From NCBI GenBank assembly GCA_022494885.1, contig JAGVSM010001340.1:1-64000 (forward strand): a DNA stretch of 64,000 bases. Direction: 5' to 3'. The notes beneath the pieces were generated by a model that saw nothing but the letters and a program-made list of their open reading frames with translations, was not told the origin of the DNA and did not search any database. This document shows positions 34,464-45,400 of this stretch, one piece after another. The translations under genes were made by a program, and so were the position numbers. This stretch comes from Micrasema longulum (lineage: Eukaryota > Arthropoda > Insecta > Trichoptera > Brachycentridae). Positions within the stretch are counted from its first letter, which is position 1. Each line of letters opens with the position of its first letter.

Positions 34464-34945
34464 GTCGGCCTCGTGGTGTGATGGTCAGCGCGTTTGCCTA
34501 CTATGCAAGAGGTCTCAGGTTTGATTCCCGACATGGATATGAAATATACATAATTAAAAAAAATTAAAAAAAGAATTTCTAAAAAGAAAGAAAGAAAAGT
34601 TCTTTTCACTTACTAAAATATTTAAATTTTCAGATCATTTCCTAAAAGTCGTAAATAACTTGCGCTGGGAAAATGGAAATCAAGTTGTGGTAGAGTGGGA
34701 TTTGAACCTCGGACCTTCGGCTCGTTAGTCCACAATACTAGCACAGGATTACAACCCGGTTTTCAATTTAAAGGGGTGTTTTCACACTAGAATATTTCAT
34801 AGTCCTCGGACTGGTACCTGAAGCGTAAGACTGATTATCTTACCTTAATGTACCAAATTTATCAAGATACGCTGCGATTGGTGTACCAATGTAGTGCCCT
34901 ACGCATCGTTAGGTAGGGAAAGAAATTATGAAGATAGATACATAA
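34464..34945 (+). repeat. SINE family A copy split by a SINE B insertion
   Basis: Head at 34464-34555 with A box TGGTGTGATGG and B box GGTTTGATTCC, like the head at 52751; body at 34771-34945 (GGGGTGTTTTCACACTAG, CTCGGACTGGTACCTGAAGC, AGATACGCTGCGATTGGTG, GTGCCCTACGCA). Between them lies a minus-strand SINE B. Confidence 0.72.
34635..34765 (-). repeat. SINE family B nested in SINE A
   Basis: ATCAAGTTGTGGTAGAGTGG, TTTGAACCTCGGACCTT and GTCCACAATACTAGCAC are the complement of the family B head; AAGTCGTAAATAACTTGCG upstream is its body. Boundaries approximate. Confidence 0.6.
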
Positions 34946-35946
34946 ATTAAAAACTAAATAATTTGGAACATATTTAATTTTACCTCAGGAAAATCGGATA
35001 AATTTCCAATTGAATTTCACAACACAATAAATTGTAAAAACATTCTTACAGTGTAAACATACTCCAATATTTACCAAACGTCAAAAATTGCTCAAATAAT
35101 TATACAAACTGAAGAAATGCTAAGAAGCCACATTTCCATAACGCAACAAGCGGTAGCTCTAGATCGGTGCCTACCCAGGCCCTACTTGGATACGGGGACA
35201 GTAATACTGGGAACACAGACATATCTACATATATAAGATATAAGGGATACATAATACCGAGGAAGATTCTCAACGGCGCAACTCTTGCGCCAGTGTCTAG
35301 GACGCATGTTGTATCCCGTAGTACAATGTCACCACTTGTAATGAACTGACGTTCATTCAGCGATGACTCCGTTACGAAATAAAACACAAAATGGCGTGGC
35401 ACACAAATTGAATCGGTCGTAAAACAATATATTGTTTAATAAATAGTTATAGCTTAATTACATCTATCCGACTGTATTTTGTCTCATATCATCCGCATCA
35501 AGGAGAACATCACACCGGTCCGAGAGACGACTTCACGATGATGATCATCATTTTAATGGATCAGAAAACTGAACAAGTATCATACGGTACAGTTTACCCT
35601 TTCTATTATTCAGTAAACCTAAATTTGACAAACGAGTCATCGCTGCAGCTGCAACAAAACAGAGAATTTCGTCGGTATACAGGTGTGATAAATATGATAA
35701 AACAGCGTATAATATGACTAAACAAGTAAAAAACGCAGTTACATCATTCTTCGGGGTTTATCAACTGACAAAATCCTCAGAGATTTAGTTTCAAAGTGAG
35801 CGTGTATAGAAACCATCATGTTTTCTGGTGAAAACTATTCATTCCAATGTTTCGAGTAGGTCCAACCGACCGGTATAAGAAGTAAGAACTGTCGCCTAGT
35901 AGGTGAAATAATTCAGCGAGATGAATCTCACCCGCGTCAAGCATCC

Positions 35947-36075
35947 GGCTGCGGTCACGTGGCTAGTGACGCGGACTCGCGAATCAGAGGTCCACGGTTC
36001 GAAGCCCACATTACCGCGACACGATTCCAATTTTTAATTAATTATTTTTATTTACAACTCGTTGAAAATGGCCCC
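35947..36075 (+). repeat. SINE family B copy
   Basis: GCGGTCACGTGGCTAGTGAC, GCGGACTCGCG, AGGTCCACGGTTCGAAGCCC (good B box) and CGACACGATTCC, then TTATTTTTATTTACAACTCG. Best copy of this family in the window. Confidence 0.7.
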
Positions 36076-36219
36076 CAAAATACAAAATATCTGAGTAAAT
36101 CATAATGCAAATATTTATTTTTTGTGAAAAATAAATACAAATTAAGGTATCGACTCTTTTACTTCGGAAAAGTCAACAGACGGAAGAGTCGAGGAAATGT
36201 GGATTTTTAAACATAGGCA

Positions 36220-36325
36220 GAATGGTGAATGTCACACACTGTACCGAGTGGCCACATAAACCAGCCAATGACAGGTCATAAACTCTGTAAATGCCTAGAC
36301 TTCAATATTTTCTTCTCAAAAATGT
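36220..36325 (+). repeat. Short interspersed repeat D
   Basis: GAGTGGCCACATAAACCAGC, ATGACAGGTCATAAACTC and TGTAAATGCCTAGAC; see copies at 20095 and 38325. Confidence 0.5.
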
Positions 36326-37094
36326 TTTCCCTCTCAGTTGTGACAAATCTAGACTATAAATTCCATTTAGCGGATATTTTTTAAATATCTAAGCTATTGA
36401 AACTATTTAAAGGAACCAATCGACAAGGAACTAGTAGATGTCGATCTTTCGGCGGAACCGAGGCGAGCCCGCATAGGAGCGAATGTGGAAAATGAAGAAG
36501 GCTTCGTAAGTATGCGTGCATCACACATATCAAGGAAGACCGGAAAAGGTTTTCGTCGAGTCCAACATTCTAATAGATTATTCTCAGTACAGGCTATAAT
36601 GCATTTAGAGGGTTTTATCAGTATCCTTATAATATTATACAGTACCTGTAAAAGTGTCCACTGCGTTACAAATGATAATTAATGTTGTAATTATTTCTCT
36701 ATCTATTATTATGGCTTTACATGGGCACAGCCTAAAAAAAACATAAGTTTATGAATATATATTATGTAGGCTGTAACTTAACCCTTATCTTGGCAAAACG
36801 AACAAATATTTTTTTTTTGTTTTAATCAAAGTTTATTAAGAATTGTGATTATGCAATTAAGAATGAAAAATATGGAAAAGCAGTTTTAACTGAATGCTGC
36901 CTTACTCGTGTTTTAATTTGTGAGATCATTTGTATCCTATAGGATACATTGCTGAGAAAAGGGTTAATTTGAAATAAATCAACCTCAAGCGTTGTATCAT
37001 TTTGTGTGGATTTCTTCTCCGATTTCATGTTGCTAAACTGTCACATTCTTACAAACTCGGTATTTGGAGGACTAATTCAGGAGGTCTTCTACCC
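36326..37094. other. Intergenic DNA, no gene seen
   Basis: A 65-codon frame at 36485 shows no similarity I can name. The rest is AT-rich spacer. Confidence 0.4.
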
Positions 37095-37331
37095 GGGCCC
37101 CGATCATAGTGGGAAGTTAATATTTATCTTCAATTTTATCTGCAAAGTAAAATTAAAGTTTTCTGTCTGAAAAGCAGAATATGCGAACAATTTTTTCTTC
37201 TAAGCATGTTCAATTATAGGTTACCGACGAAAATACTTTAAATGTTCATGCAAATATACTCTTTTTCGTACACAAATATCGGTTTTTTTTTATAGACAGT
37301 CAAAGATAACTTCCCATTGTAATCGGGGCCC
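37095..37331. mobile_element. MITE with GGGCCCCGAT inverted ends
   Basis: GGGCCCCGATCATAGTGGGA followed by AGTTA at 37095 is matched by the complement of 37307-37331 (GGGCCCCGATTACAATGGGA followed by AGTTA). The 237-bp interior is AT-rich and non-coding. A diverged relative of the end is at 14078. Confidence 0.75.
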
Positions 37332-38324
37332 AGATATTAACCGACACAACATTCTCTCGTCCAGTTTTCTAACCCATACATGTACATGTAAAACGGGCTT
37401 TAATAATTATATAATACTTGTAGATATACAGTAACCGAATATGCTATGGCAATTAGTGAAATCTTTACGCGGGTATGTATACACGTCGTGAGGAATTAGC
37501 TGCTGCTTGTCTGCGTGTGCGTACATATTACACTTAGTACGGGAAGCGGAGACTAAATAGAGACATTGACCGCTCACCGTGTCGAGGCGGTACTCACTCG
37601 CATCGTAAAATAAAAGATACATCGTTCCGATAAATTCTTAACACCTATAGATGACATAAATACTTTTTACTTAATCAACAATATTTGAGTATGACCAAAT
37701 CTTTATAAACAAGTACTGGATTTCACCAAAATAGATATTTCAACAGAGATGCGAAAACATTTTTTAAGGAAATAAATATGTAAGTCTAGGCACTTACTGG
37801 TAATTAAAGCGCAAGTTTAATTCTATTTTATTCCGGTATTCCCTAATTTCAATATGTATTTGGGAAGAATCTCAGTTACGACGGAGCTGCTATTACAAAC
37901 GCATTTATAGTGCGGTATAGCGCACTTTTAGTACATAAACATGCGTTCATAATACCACCCCAGATAAATTTAAGTTCAATAGATTTTAATAAAATTAATA
38001 CGTCTTTTATGCGCCACTTTATTTTTTAAATTTATAAACCAACTAATTTTGGCAAAACATTCTTCTTCGTTTTAATAATATGAAATTTTTAAAAATTCGA
38101 AAAGTTTTACTAATTAACCCCGATGAAGAGGATGTGTAGCCAAAACTAGTTAAAAAAAAAAAAGGGGCGCCAAAAGATAAAACTAATTTTACAAGAACTT
38201 TGCTCTAATACTTGTACACGAAAGGTTCACAATTCAAATGAAGAATTTTCCGAAACTCGCGCGGTAAAGTTTTCAAGGCAATAAACTTATTAGCACACAA
38301 ATCTAGTATAGATGTTCAAGACGG
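37332..38324. other. Intergenic DNA, no gene seen
   Basis: AT-rich spacer with no coding or RNA feature recognised. It lies downstream of the GlcT gene and may include its 3' UTR. Confidence 0.4.
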
Positions 38325-38412
38325 GTTAATATCACACGCAATGTGTCACTCGGCTCAGTCAGATCATAAGCCTTGTAAATGCCTAGATTTTCACATTTTC
38401 TTTTTCAAAAAT
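38325..38412 (+). repeat. Short interspersed repeat D
   Basis: ACTCGGCTCAGTCAGATCATAAGCC and TGTAAATGCCTAGATTTTC; the third and most diverged copy. Confidence 0.4.
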
Positions 38413-38766
38413 AACATAAAGCGAATACACGTAATCGGGTGGCAGGCTCAGTACTTATTCCCTTCAATTTCCCATCGTATCGTAACTTGTACATTCGCAT
38501 CTATTTCTAGTAAAGTAATAAATTATCATAAAACAAAACCTTCTCGATCTCCGTTCAAATATCCGCAAACTAGCGTAGTTTCAAACTGAATTTAACATAC
38601 TTAGGAATAAAATCACCGTGGCGAAGCTGAAATACACTTCATTCGTAATAATTATAATACAACCGAATGTGACTAACGTAAATACGTAACCGAGTGGATG
38701 TGCGCGAGGGCGGTGACAGTCGGGGTCAGCTCACGTCGGGGGAGTAGAGTAATATCGCAGTGGGTT

Positions 38767-39954
38767 TCAGTACTTGACCTTGGGGGAGAGGGCCAGCTCC
38801 GTGGCGCGGCCGCCCCAGGCCAGGCGGTAGCGCCGCGCGCGCCAGCGGACCGTGGGACGCAGCAGCGCCAGCACCAGCAGCACTGGGCCCGCCGCCTCGC
38901 GCAGCAGCCACGCCAGCGCGAACCACCAGCGCGGGAAGGGCGGGGGGCCCGCCTGCGCCGCGCACAGCAGCAGCCAGTCCAGCAGGAACCACAGCAGCGC
39001 GTGCGTGGCCAGCACGGCCGCCGGCTCCCAGCCGAGCAGCGTGTGCGCCGCCCAGGCCGCGGCCGCGCCCAGCACCAGGCACTCGGACAGCGGCTCCAGC
39101 AGGATGGTAGCCGGCAGCATGGCGGCGCGCAGCTGCGCCCAGCGCAGCAGCCGCGCCGCGAGCGCCCCGCCGTTGCAGCCTGCAAAGGGCTGCGAGCTGA
39201 CGGCCAGGCGCCAGCCGCGTGCGCGCAGCGCCGCCGCCAGAAAGAAGTCCTCGGCCAGGTAGTCCGCCACGGCCGCCAGCCCGCCGGCCGCCTCGAGCGC
39301 GGAGCGCCGCACGAGCGACGACATGCCCGTGTGGCAGTTGATGCGCAGGAAGTCCGCCGCCAGGTACATGCGCGCCTGCGCCGTGCCGAAGTAGACCTTC
39401 TCCAGCGCGGCCGCGAAGCCGGGCCGGTCCGCCGCGAACGGCATCTGGTGCACGAGCCCGACGCGCTCCGTGAGGTGCGCCACCATGTCGAGCAGCGTGT
39501 CCTCGCGCATGCGGATGCCCGCGTCCGAGATGAGTAGCAGCTCGTGGCGCGCCGCCGCGAGCCCGGGCTGCATGTTGTTCACCTTGGGGTTGACACCCAC
39601 GCGCGCGCCGCCCAGCAGCAGGCGCGCCGGCACGTCGGGGTGGCGCGCCATCAGCGCCTGCGCCACGAGCGCGGCCGGGTCCTTCTCGTCCTCCACGCAG
39701 AACAGCAGCTCGTACAGCGGGTACTTCATGGTGAAGAACGTGTCCAGGTTCGAGCTGAGGTTGGGGTCGTCGCCCAGCAGCGGCTTGATGACGGAAACCC
39801 CGGGCAGCGCCGCCTCCGGCGACGGCATCGCGACGGGCCGGTGCAGCTTCCACCGCGAGTGGACTAGCGCTATGAGGTGAATTATCCACAGGCAGATCCA
39901 TGTTATGAAGAAGAATACGGCGAAGCCGTAACGCGTGTATATCATGGTGGTCAT
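38767..39954 (-). CDS. GlcT: Ceramide glucosyltransferase (glucosylceramide synthase)
   Basis: Transfers glucose from UDP-glucose to ceramide, the first step of glycosphingolipid synthesis, on the cytosolic face of the Golgi (family knowledge, GT21). The uninterrupted frame of 395 residues nearly equals the vertebrate enzyme length. Residues about 10-31 form the N-terminal membrane anchor. Then LPGVSVIKPLLGDDPNL-NL (50-70), VGVNPKVNNMQPG (119-131), ISDAGIR (142-148), GLVHQMPF, LEKVYFGT (184-191) and TGMSSLVRR follow. The family aspartates are at D92, D144 and D236 (AEDFF), and the RxxRW motif is RLLRW at 268-272. C-terminal hydrophobic spans are near 285-335 and 350-372. Odd points: no intron, very GC- and CpG-rich coding sequence in AT-rich surroundings (which opens long shadow frames on both strands), and Gln at position 193 where the mammalian enzyme has His. 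The start ATG at 39954 is followed closely by a second in-frame one (M4); it is chosen because the length then matches the family. Confidence 0.95.
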   Translation of the reverse strand: MTTMIYTRYGFAVFFFITWICLWIIHLIALVHSRWKLHRPVAMPSPEAALPGVSVIKPLLGDDPNLSSNLDTFFTMKYPLYELLFCVEDEKDPAALVAQALMARHPDVPARLLLGGARVGVNPKVNNMQPGLAAARHELLLISDAGIRMREDTLLDMVAHLTERVGLVHQMPFAADRPGFAAALEKVYFGTAQARMYLAADFLRINCHTGMSSLVRRSALEAAGGLAAVADYLAEDFFLAAALRARGWRLAVSSQPFAGCNGGALAARLLRWAQLRAAMLPATILLEPLSECLVLGAAAAWAAHTLLGWEPAAVLATHALLWFLLDWLLLCAAQAGPPPFPRWWFALAWLLREAAGPVLLVLALLRPTVRWRARRYRLAWGGRATELALSPKVKY

Positions 39955-40734
39955 GACGGAACGGAGGGGTGTCGCTTCGACCGTCTGACGGTTAACATGA
40001 CTGCCTCGGTTAACATGAGCGAGAGAAACGTCAAATCTGAGATTCCCGCATTATGACACGATCGAAAAATACATAGCGATGCAATTAACTTCGCGGAAGA
40101 GTTCACCGCGCACTGTACACACCGTACTCCGTAATCCGCCACCGTCAACGACAGGCGCACAGGGGACAGGGGACCTCGAAGACTTGAAGCCAATTTACGG
40201 CATTTGGCATTTATATACGCTATAATACGCTGATAAGAATAAGACACGCTAACAGTGTATTGCCATAATATAAAGAATAATTTTAATAATGTTAGTACCT
40301 ACTAGGAAGTATCATGTACCTATTGAATTATTTATGTACCTATTATAAATTGCCAATTTTACTAACAAGAATGAAGCATGTATGTAAAAATGTTTTGTTT
40401 ATACTACCTATCCTTAGAATAAAGATTTACTGAGTTATTTATTGAATGGACGTAGTTCTGACCATTTTCAGATCCCAAATAAAGTGTTTATTCCCCAGAA
40501 CTAGGTAATTAATCTACTTACTTACCGTGTCCCCTTCAAATCAATTTTCTATTTTCCTAACATTAAAATTAACATTGGAAACATTACACCGTCCATCGTA
40601 TATGTGAAACATTTATCTTTTTTTTTTTATAATCTCGATATTTAACACTTCATAAAATTAATTCAAAAAATAACAAATGGGATTGATTCATAATAACAGA
40701 AAATAGGTGTTTTGCCTTTTTTTGCTCTTTATTT
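39955..40734. other. Upstream region of GlcT, no further gene
   Basis: 39955-40250 probably contains the 5' UTR or promoter of GlcT (less AT-rich); no core promoter element can be asserted. The remainder is AT-rich. Confidence 0.4.
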
Positions 40735-41032
40735 CTCGTCATCAAATTAAATGCAATTTTCCACTTTTTCTTTCTTTTATTCATTCTCTGCCACTTTTTA
40801 ATCTCCTTTCCACTTTTTTCTTGTTTTGTTCATGTTTCTTTGATTTTTAATTTAAAGTATTATTTATTTTTTGTATAATTTAAACCGTCATCGCTTTATT
40901 TTAATATATTTAAGTGAAAAAATGCTATTGGATAGCAGGCCCTACTATTTATGTTTATAGATATTTTTCATAATTTCTATTTATAATTATTTTACGTCTA
41001 CATTTGTTTGTATTCTAAATAAATAAATTGAA
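40735..41032 (+). repeat. LINE 3'-UTR-type repeat E
   Basis: ATTAAATGCAATTTTCCAC, CTTGTTTTGTTCATG, AACCGTCATCGCTTTATT, GGATAGCAGGCCCTACTA and TTTGTATTCTAAATAAATAAA. Four further copies occur at 42068, 42475, 49990 and 59283; the last is attached to an RT C-terminus, which identifies the family as the 3' end of a LINE. Confidence 0.65.
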
Positions 41033-41586
41033 AAGTGATTCTAGTTTGAAGAAGTGAGCTTAAAATTTTGTGAATATTATTTTGTTACTTTAAAAATTAT
41101 AAGTATATTTATTTAGTTTAAAATGCTATGCCTTACGTTATTTTAAAGTTTTGAAGATAATTTTGTTTTATAAAGTAGAATTGGCTCTGCACTGCGTAAC
41201 TATTTTACTGTATTTAAAAAAAACACGCATTCAGTATTTTATTGTACAACGTACAACACGACAAAAGAGGCTCTTGTATGGTGGTCAAAATTTGTTTCCA
41301 TTATTAAACTACCTACCCCTAATATTTAACAGTACCACCGGGCTAGAGACTTTGAAAATATATATCCGATTAGACTGGATACGCCGTTTTTCGTGTTTGA
41401 TAAAATAGCGGGAAGGAAAAAACTGATTTTGTTTTCATTTTCCATATCTAACAAATATCAATCGTGTCTTATTATAGGCGTTAGTTATCTTTTGATTGTT
41501 TCACCAATATAAATTGTTCTCTGTATATCATGTGATCAATGTGATGGTTAAAGAATGCAATGTGTGATATTTTAATTAAGTACAAA

Positions 41587-41739
41587 ATGGATATTACCAT
41601 GAAACTGAGTGAAGTAAAAACTTTAAATGATTTAAATCGGCTAAAGGATGAAACCATTGATTCTTTACAGTTTGCAGACATCCATTTGAGTAAAAGTTTG
41701 ATGAATAATTTGCAAAACGTGTTATTTTTCGACTTCAAA
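41587..41739 (+). CDS. SYCP2-like exon 1
   Basis: Encodes residues 1-51, [19 protein letters not shown] to LFFDFK. Donor GTAAGT at 41740, phase 0. The ATG at 41560 in the same frame is an alternative start; the one at 41587 is chosen arbitrarily, as neither has a clearly better context. Confidence 0.65.
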
Positions 41740-42424
41740 GTAAGTAATGTATTTATTTTATTTTATTCTCTTTTCGGCATTGAATTTTATAAAATATTGA
41801 AAACGATGATTTTTTTTGGTTTTTAGGATGGTTTATTAAAAAAATGTAAACCTGAGTGGTCTATTCGTATCTTCCACAAAATGTTATCATCAAAAGAAAC
41901 CACAGCATTCGACGAATATGCAGATGAGATAATAGATTTGCTAAAATATGTATTTAAACAGAGTGAGGAATATTTCTCGAAAGGCTCGCAACTATGGTGG
42001 AGTTTAGTTGAGGATATAGTTCCCTTAATTACGGTAGGTGAAACAAACTTCAAACAAATTTTATTTACTTCGAATATAAACAGATGTACAGGTTAAATGG
42101 TTATAAATAAAAACTATAAAAAATGTATACATAGTAGGGCCTGCCATCCAATAATATGTATTCACTAAATTATTCTACAATAAAGCGATGAGGGTTTAAT
42201 CTATATGAAGATTTTTTTCAATATTAAAACGTAATGCCTTGTAGGAGAAGACTCGTGCTAAGGCAGACTGACTAGAAACACGCCATGGGATGTAGTAGAC
42301 TCGGTGGAAGTGGAAGCGGGAGAGAGGTGTTCGTTTGAAAGAAGACAACTGTACATATGTTTATGTATGCATCTCCATATACATACACACACACGTGTCC
42401 ACCCCTATAAACATTCATACACAT

Positions 42425-42461
<37 letters not shown>

Positions 42462-45400
42462 TTCATTCATAATTCGTTTAATCATTAAATCAAATGCAAT
42501 TTTTCACTCTCACTTTCCTTCAATCATCCTTTACCACTCCTTATCAATTTCTTTCTTTTCCTTTCCACTATCTCCTTGTTTTGTCGATATTTATCTTATT
42601 TTAGTATATAGTATATTTATTATTTATAAAGTTTAAACTTTAAGCCGTCGTCGCTTTATTACAGTATTATTTAGTGAATACATATAATTGGATGCCAGGC
42701 CCTACTATGTATACATTTTATGTAATTTTTTTTTTTAAATATTCATTTAACCTGTACATCTGTTTGTATTCGAAATAAATAAAATAAAAAATAAAATAAA
42801 ATATATTTCAATTTTATCCTTCTTGTCTTTGTATCGTATAGTATTTAAATTGTTGTGGACAATATTAATATGAATATGACTGGCCTTGTAATGTAATTTA
42901 ATAAGCTTTCAGTTTCTTTTCTTCATAACTTAATAAGCTACTGGGTTATTTTATTTTTTGTATAGTAGTTACATCGTGTTGGGTAAATAAAATATCTTTA
43001 ACCTTTTTATAAATTCTAGGAGCCATAAAGCTAAAAGATCTCTGTCCGACTCGTCTTCGGCACAATGTGTTTGTGTGACGTCACTCTACGAGTTGATATA
43101 CGAGTATTGTGCGCTGTTAAGACGTGGCCAATTTTATTATTGCGATGATGAATTATTATTGTTTTAGCATACAATTGTTCAACGTCCAAAACATTAAATT
43201 CCATAAAGAGTTGCTCCGAAGGATAGCGATATGGTTTTTTATTTATTACTCTAAGTACAGACTTTTGACACTTGACGAGAGGGTCTTGACAAGACAATGA
43301 CGCACCTCCCCATCCTAAGATACCGTACGACCATACACTTTGTGCAAGCGCAAAGTACGCGATTTTTATCAATGAGGTTTTTTGTAGAATTTTGAAAATG
43401 TATATTAATCTTCTTAATCTATTGGTTGTTTCCATTAAGTATATGATTATCCCATCTCAAAGAATCATCTAAGTTTTAATCGAGGTATTGAAAAGATTTG
43501 ATTGCCTCCAAAATAGTACAGTCGCATGTTGATGGATCAGGAGTGACATCACTGTCGGTGGATCTTTATTGTTTCTAATGACAGCTGGTTATATTATTTC
43601 GGATTTTGAATTTAATAATTTCAGTTTTTTTCTCGTTGAGAGTCAATAAGTTATAATTTAACCAGTTTTTGTACTAATCTTAATCTTTTTTCACATCTAC
43701 TATTTACTTTGTTCCACGTTTTGTCAGAAAATACAATGGCCGTATCATCTGCAAATGACACTGCTTCTTCACCATCAATGTCTATATCTAGAAGGTTTTA
43801 GTGTGTTGTTACCACCTTTATGTAGGCACCTAGTTGGTGGCCTAATTTTGTGATGTACAAAGTTATGTGGGTGCACAGAATGAGAGCAAGTAAAACAGGG
43901 TACTTACGTTTTACACAAAGATTTATTCACGAAACTAAACTACTGAAGCTAACACATTGAAAGAAGGATTCTTATAACTATATTAGGCAAAATAAAATGA
44001 AGTTGGTAAATCTAAATTGGCAGTAATTTTGTGCCTCGAAGACGCGTGCGGTGAGGTCGGAATCCGGTAGTTTTCTCCCTCGCCGGTTTGGCCCGTTCGT
44101 ACGCTCTACGTCGGCGTTCGGCAATGTTCGGCTCGTGCCGTCGTGGTCGACCCGCCACACAGCCCCCTTCCAAGTTTTGAAATCTGTTTTTCAAAACTGA
44201 CGCTGTATCACCCTCCTGCCGCTACGCGTTGTGTATGCCGGTTGTTCTGTTGGTGTTTCCGTTTCTGCTGGACTGGCTCGTTCTTCCGCTGTCTGGAACG
44301 CCGGCTTGCACCTGTCCAGCGAAACCTTTTTATGTTCGCCATCACGTCCAGTGTTACCGTCTTTTCCGCCCTGGTGATGACCTTGTAGGGCCCCTTGTAG
44401 TTCGGCATCAGGGTTTTGTACACTCTGTCGTCCCTCAGAAACAAGTGTGTGGCTCTCTTTAGTTCCGGGTGGATGAAAACGTTACCTTTATTGTGGTGCT
44501 CGACTGGCCTTGGTTTGACGTTTTGCATGAACTTTACCAGTTGCCTAGTGTAGGAGTCCGGGTCAATGTAGTCGTTCGTCTGCTCCAGGATGTCTGCTGG
44601 TAACTTTAGTTTGCACCCATACAGCATCTCTGCTACTGAGTGCTCTGCATTCGTGCGCAGTGTGGCCCTCAGTCCGAGTAGTATGGTGCTGATAGATTTT
44701 GTCCACGGAACAGGGTGGTGAGCTTTAATGGCCGTCTTCAGCGTTCTATGAAATCGCTCGATCATGCCATTACTTTGTGGATGGTAAGGCGTCGTGTTGG
44801 AGTGTGCTATGCCTGATCTGGAACAAAACAAGTTAAAATCCGTAGACATGAATTGCCTACCCTGATCAGTTATAATTTTCTCCGGTACGCCGTATCTCGC
44901 AATCCAGTTGTCCCAGATGGCTCTGATGATTGTGTGGGTCTGGATATCTGCGATAGGGATTACTTCCGCCCATCGAGTGTATCGGTCGATACATGTGAGG
45001 CAGTACCTCAGTCCCTCTGATGGTGGAAAAGGTCCGAAGAGGTCGACATGGACCACGCAGAATTTCTGTCTCGGCATGTCGATCTTGATGATCGGTGTCC
45101 TCGTGTGTTTGTTGACTTTGCTCTTCTGACAGGGTATGCAGGCCTTCGTCCAAGCTGCGCAGTCTGCTTTCATATTTTTCAGACGCCTCTTTGACTGATG
45201 GTCTTGGTCGTGGCGTCGGCTCCTGCATGGTTGAGGTTATGCACTTGGTTGAAGAAAGATCTCTGTAGCGTTTTTGGGATGTACGGTCGCATGTTGCCTT
45301 TGTTGAGATCGAAGACGATTTCTTGTCCCTGCATGTTGGTTTTGATCAGGTTCAGAGCAGTGTTCTTGTCGTCCAAGAGTGCGAGTAGTTCGTTGTCCTG

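Noticed and set aside
38698..39901. Long frames on both strands overlapping GlcT (plus 38698-39537, minus 38726-39901 and others)
   Set aside because: Their residues are low-complexity Arg/Ala/Gly strings produced by the GC-rich codons of GlcT in other frames; only 38767-39954 shows family motifs.
42304..42636. ORF of 110 codons rich in IYIY
   Set aside because: Translation of the (AT)n microsatellite and a LINE 3' UTR.
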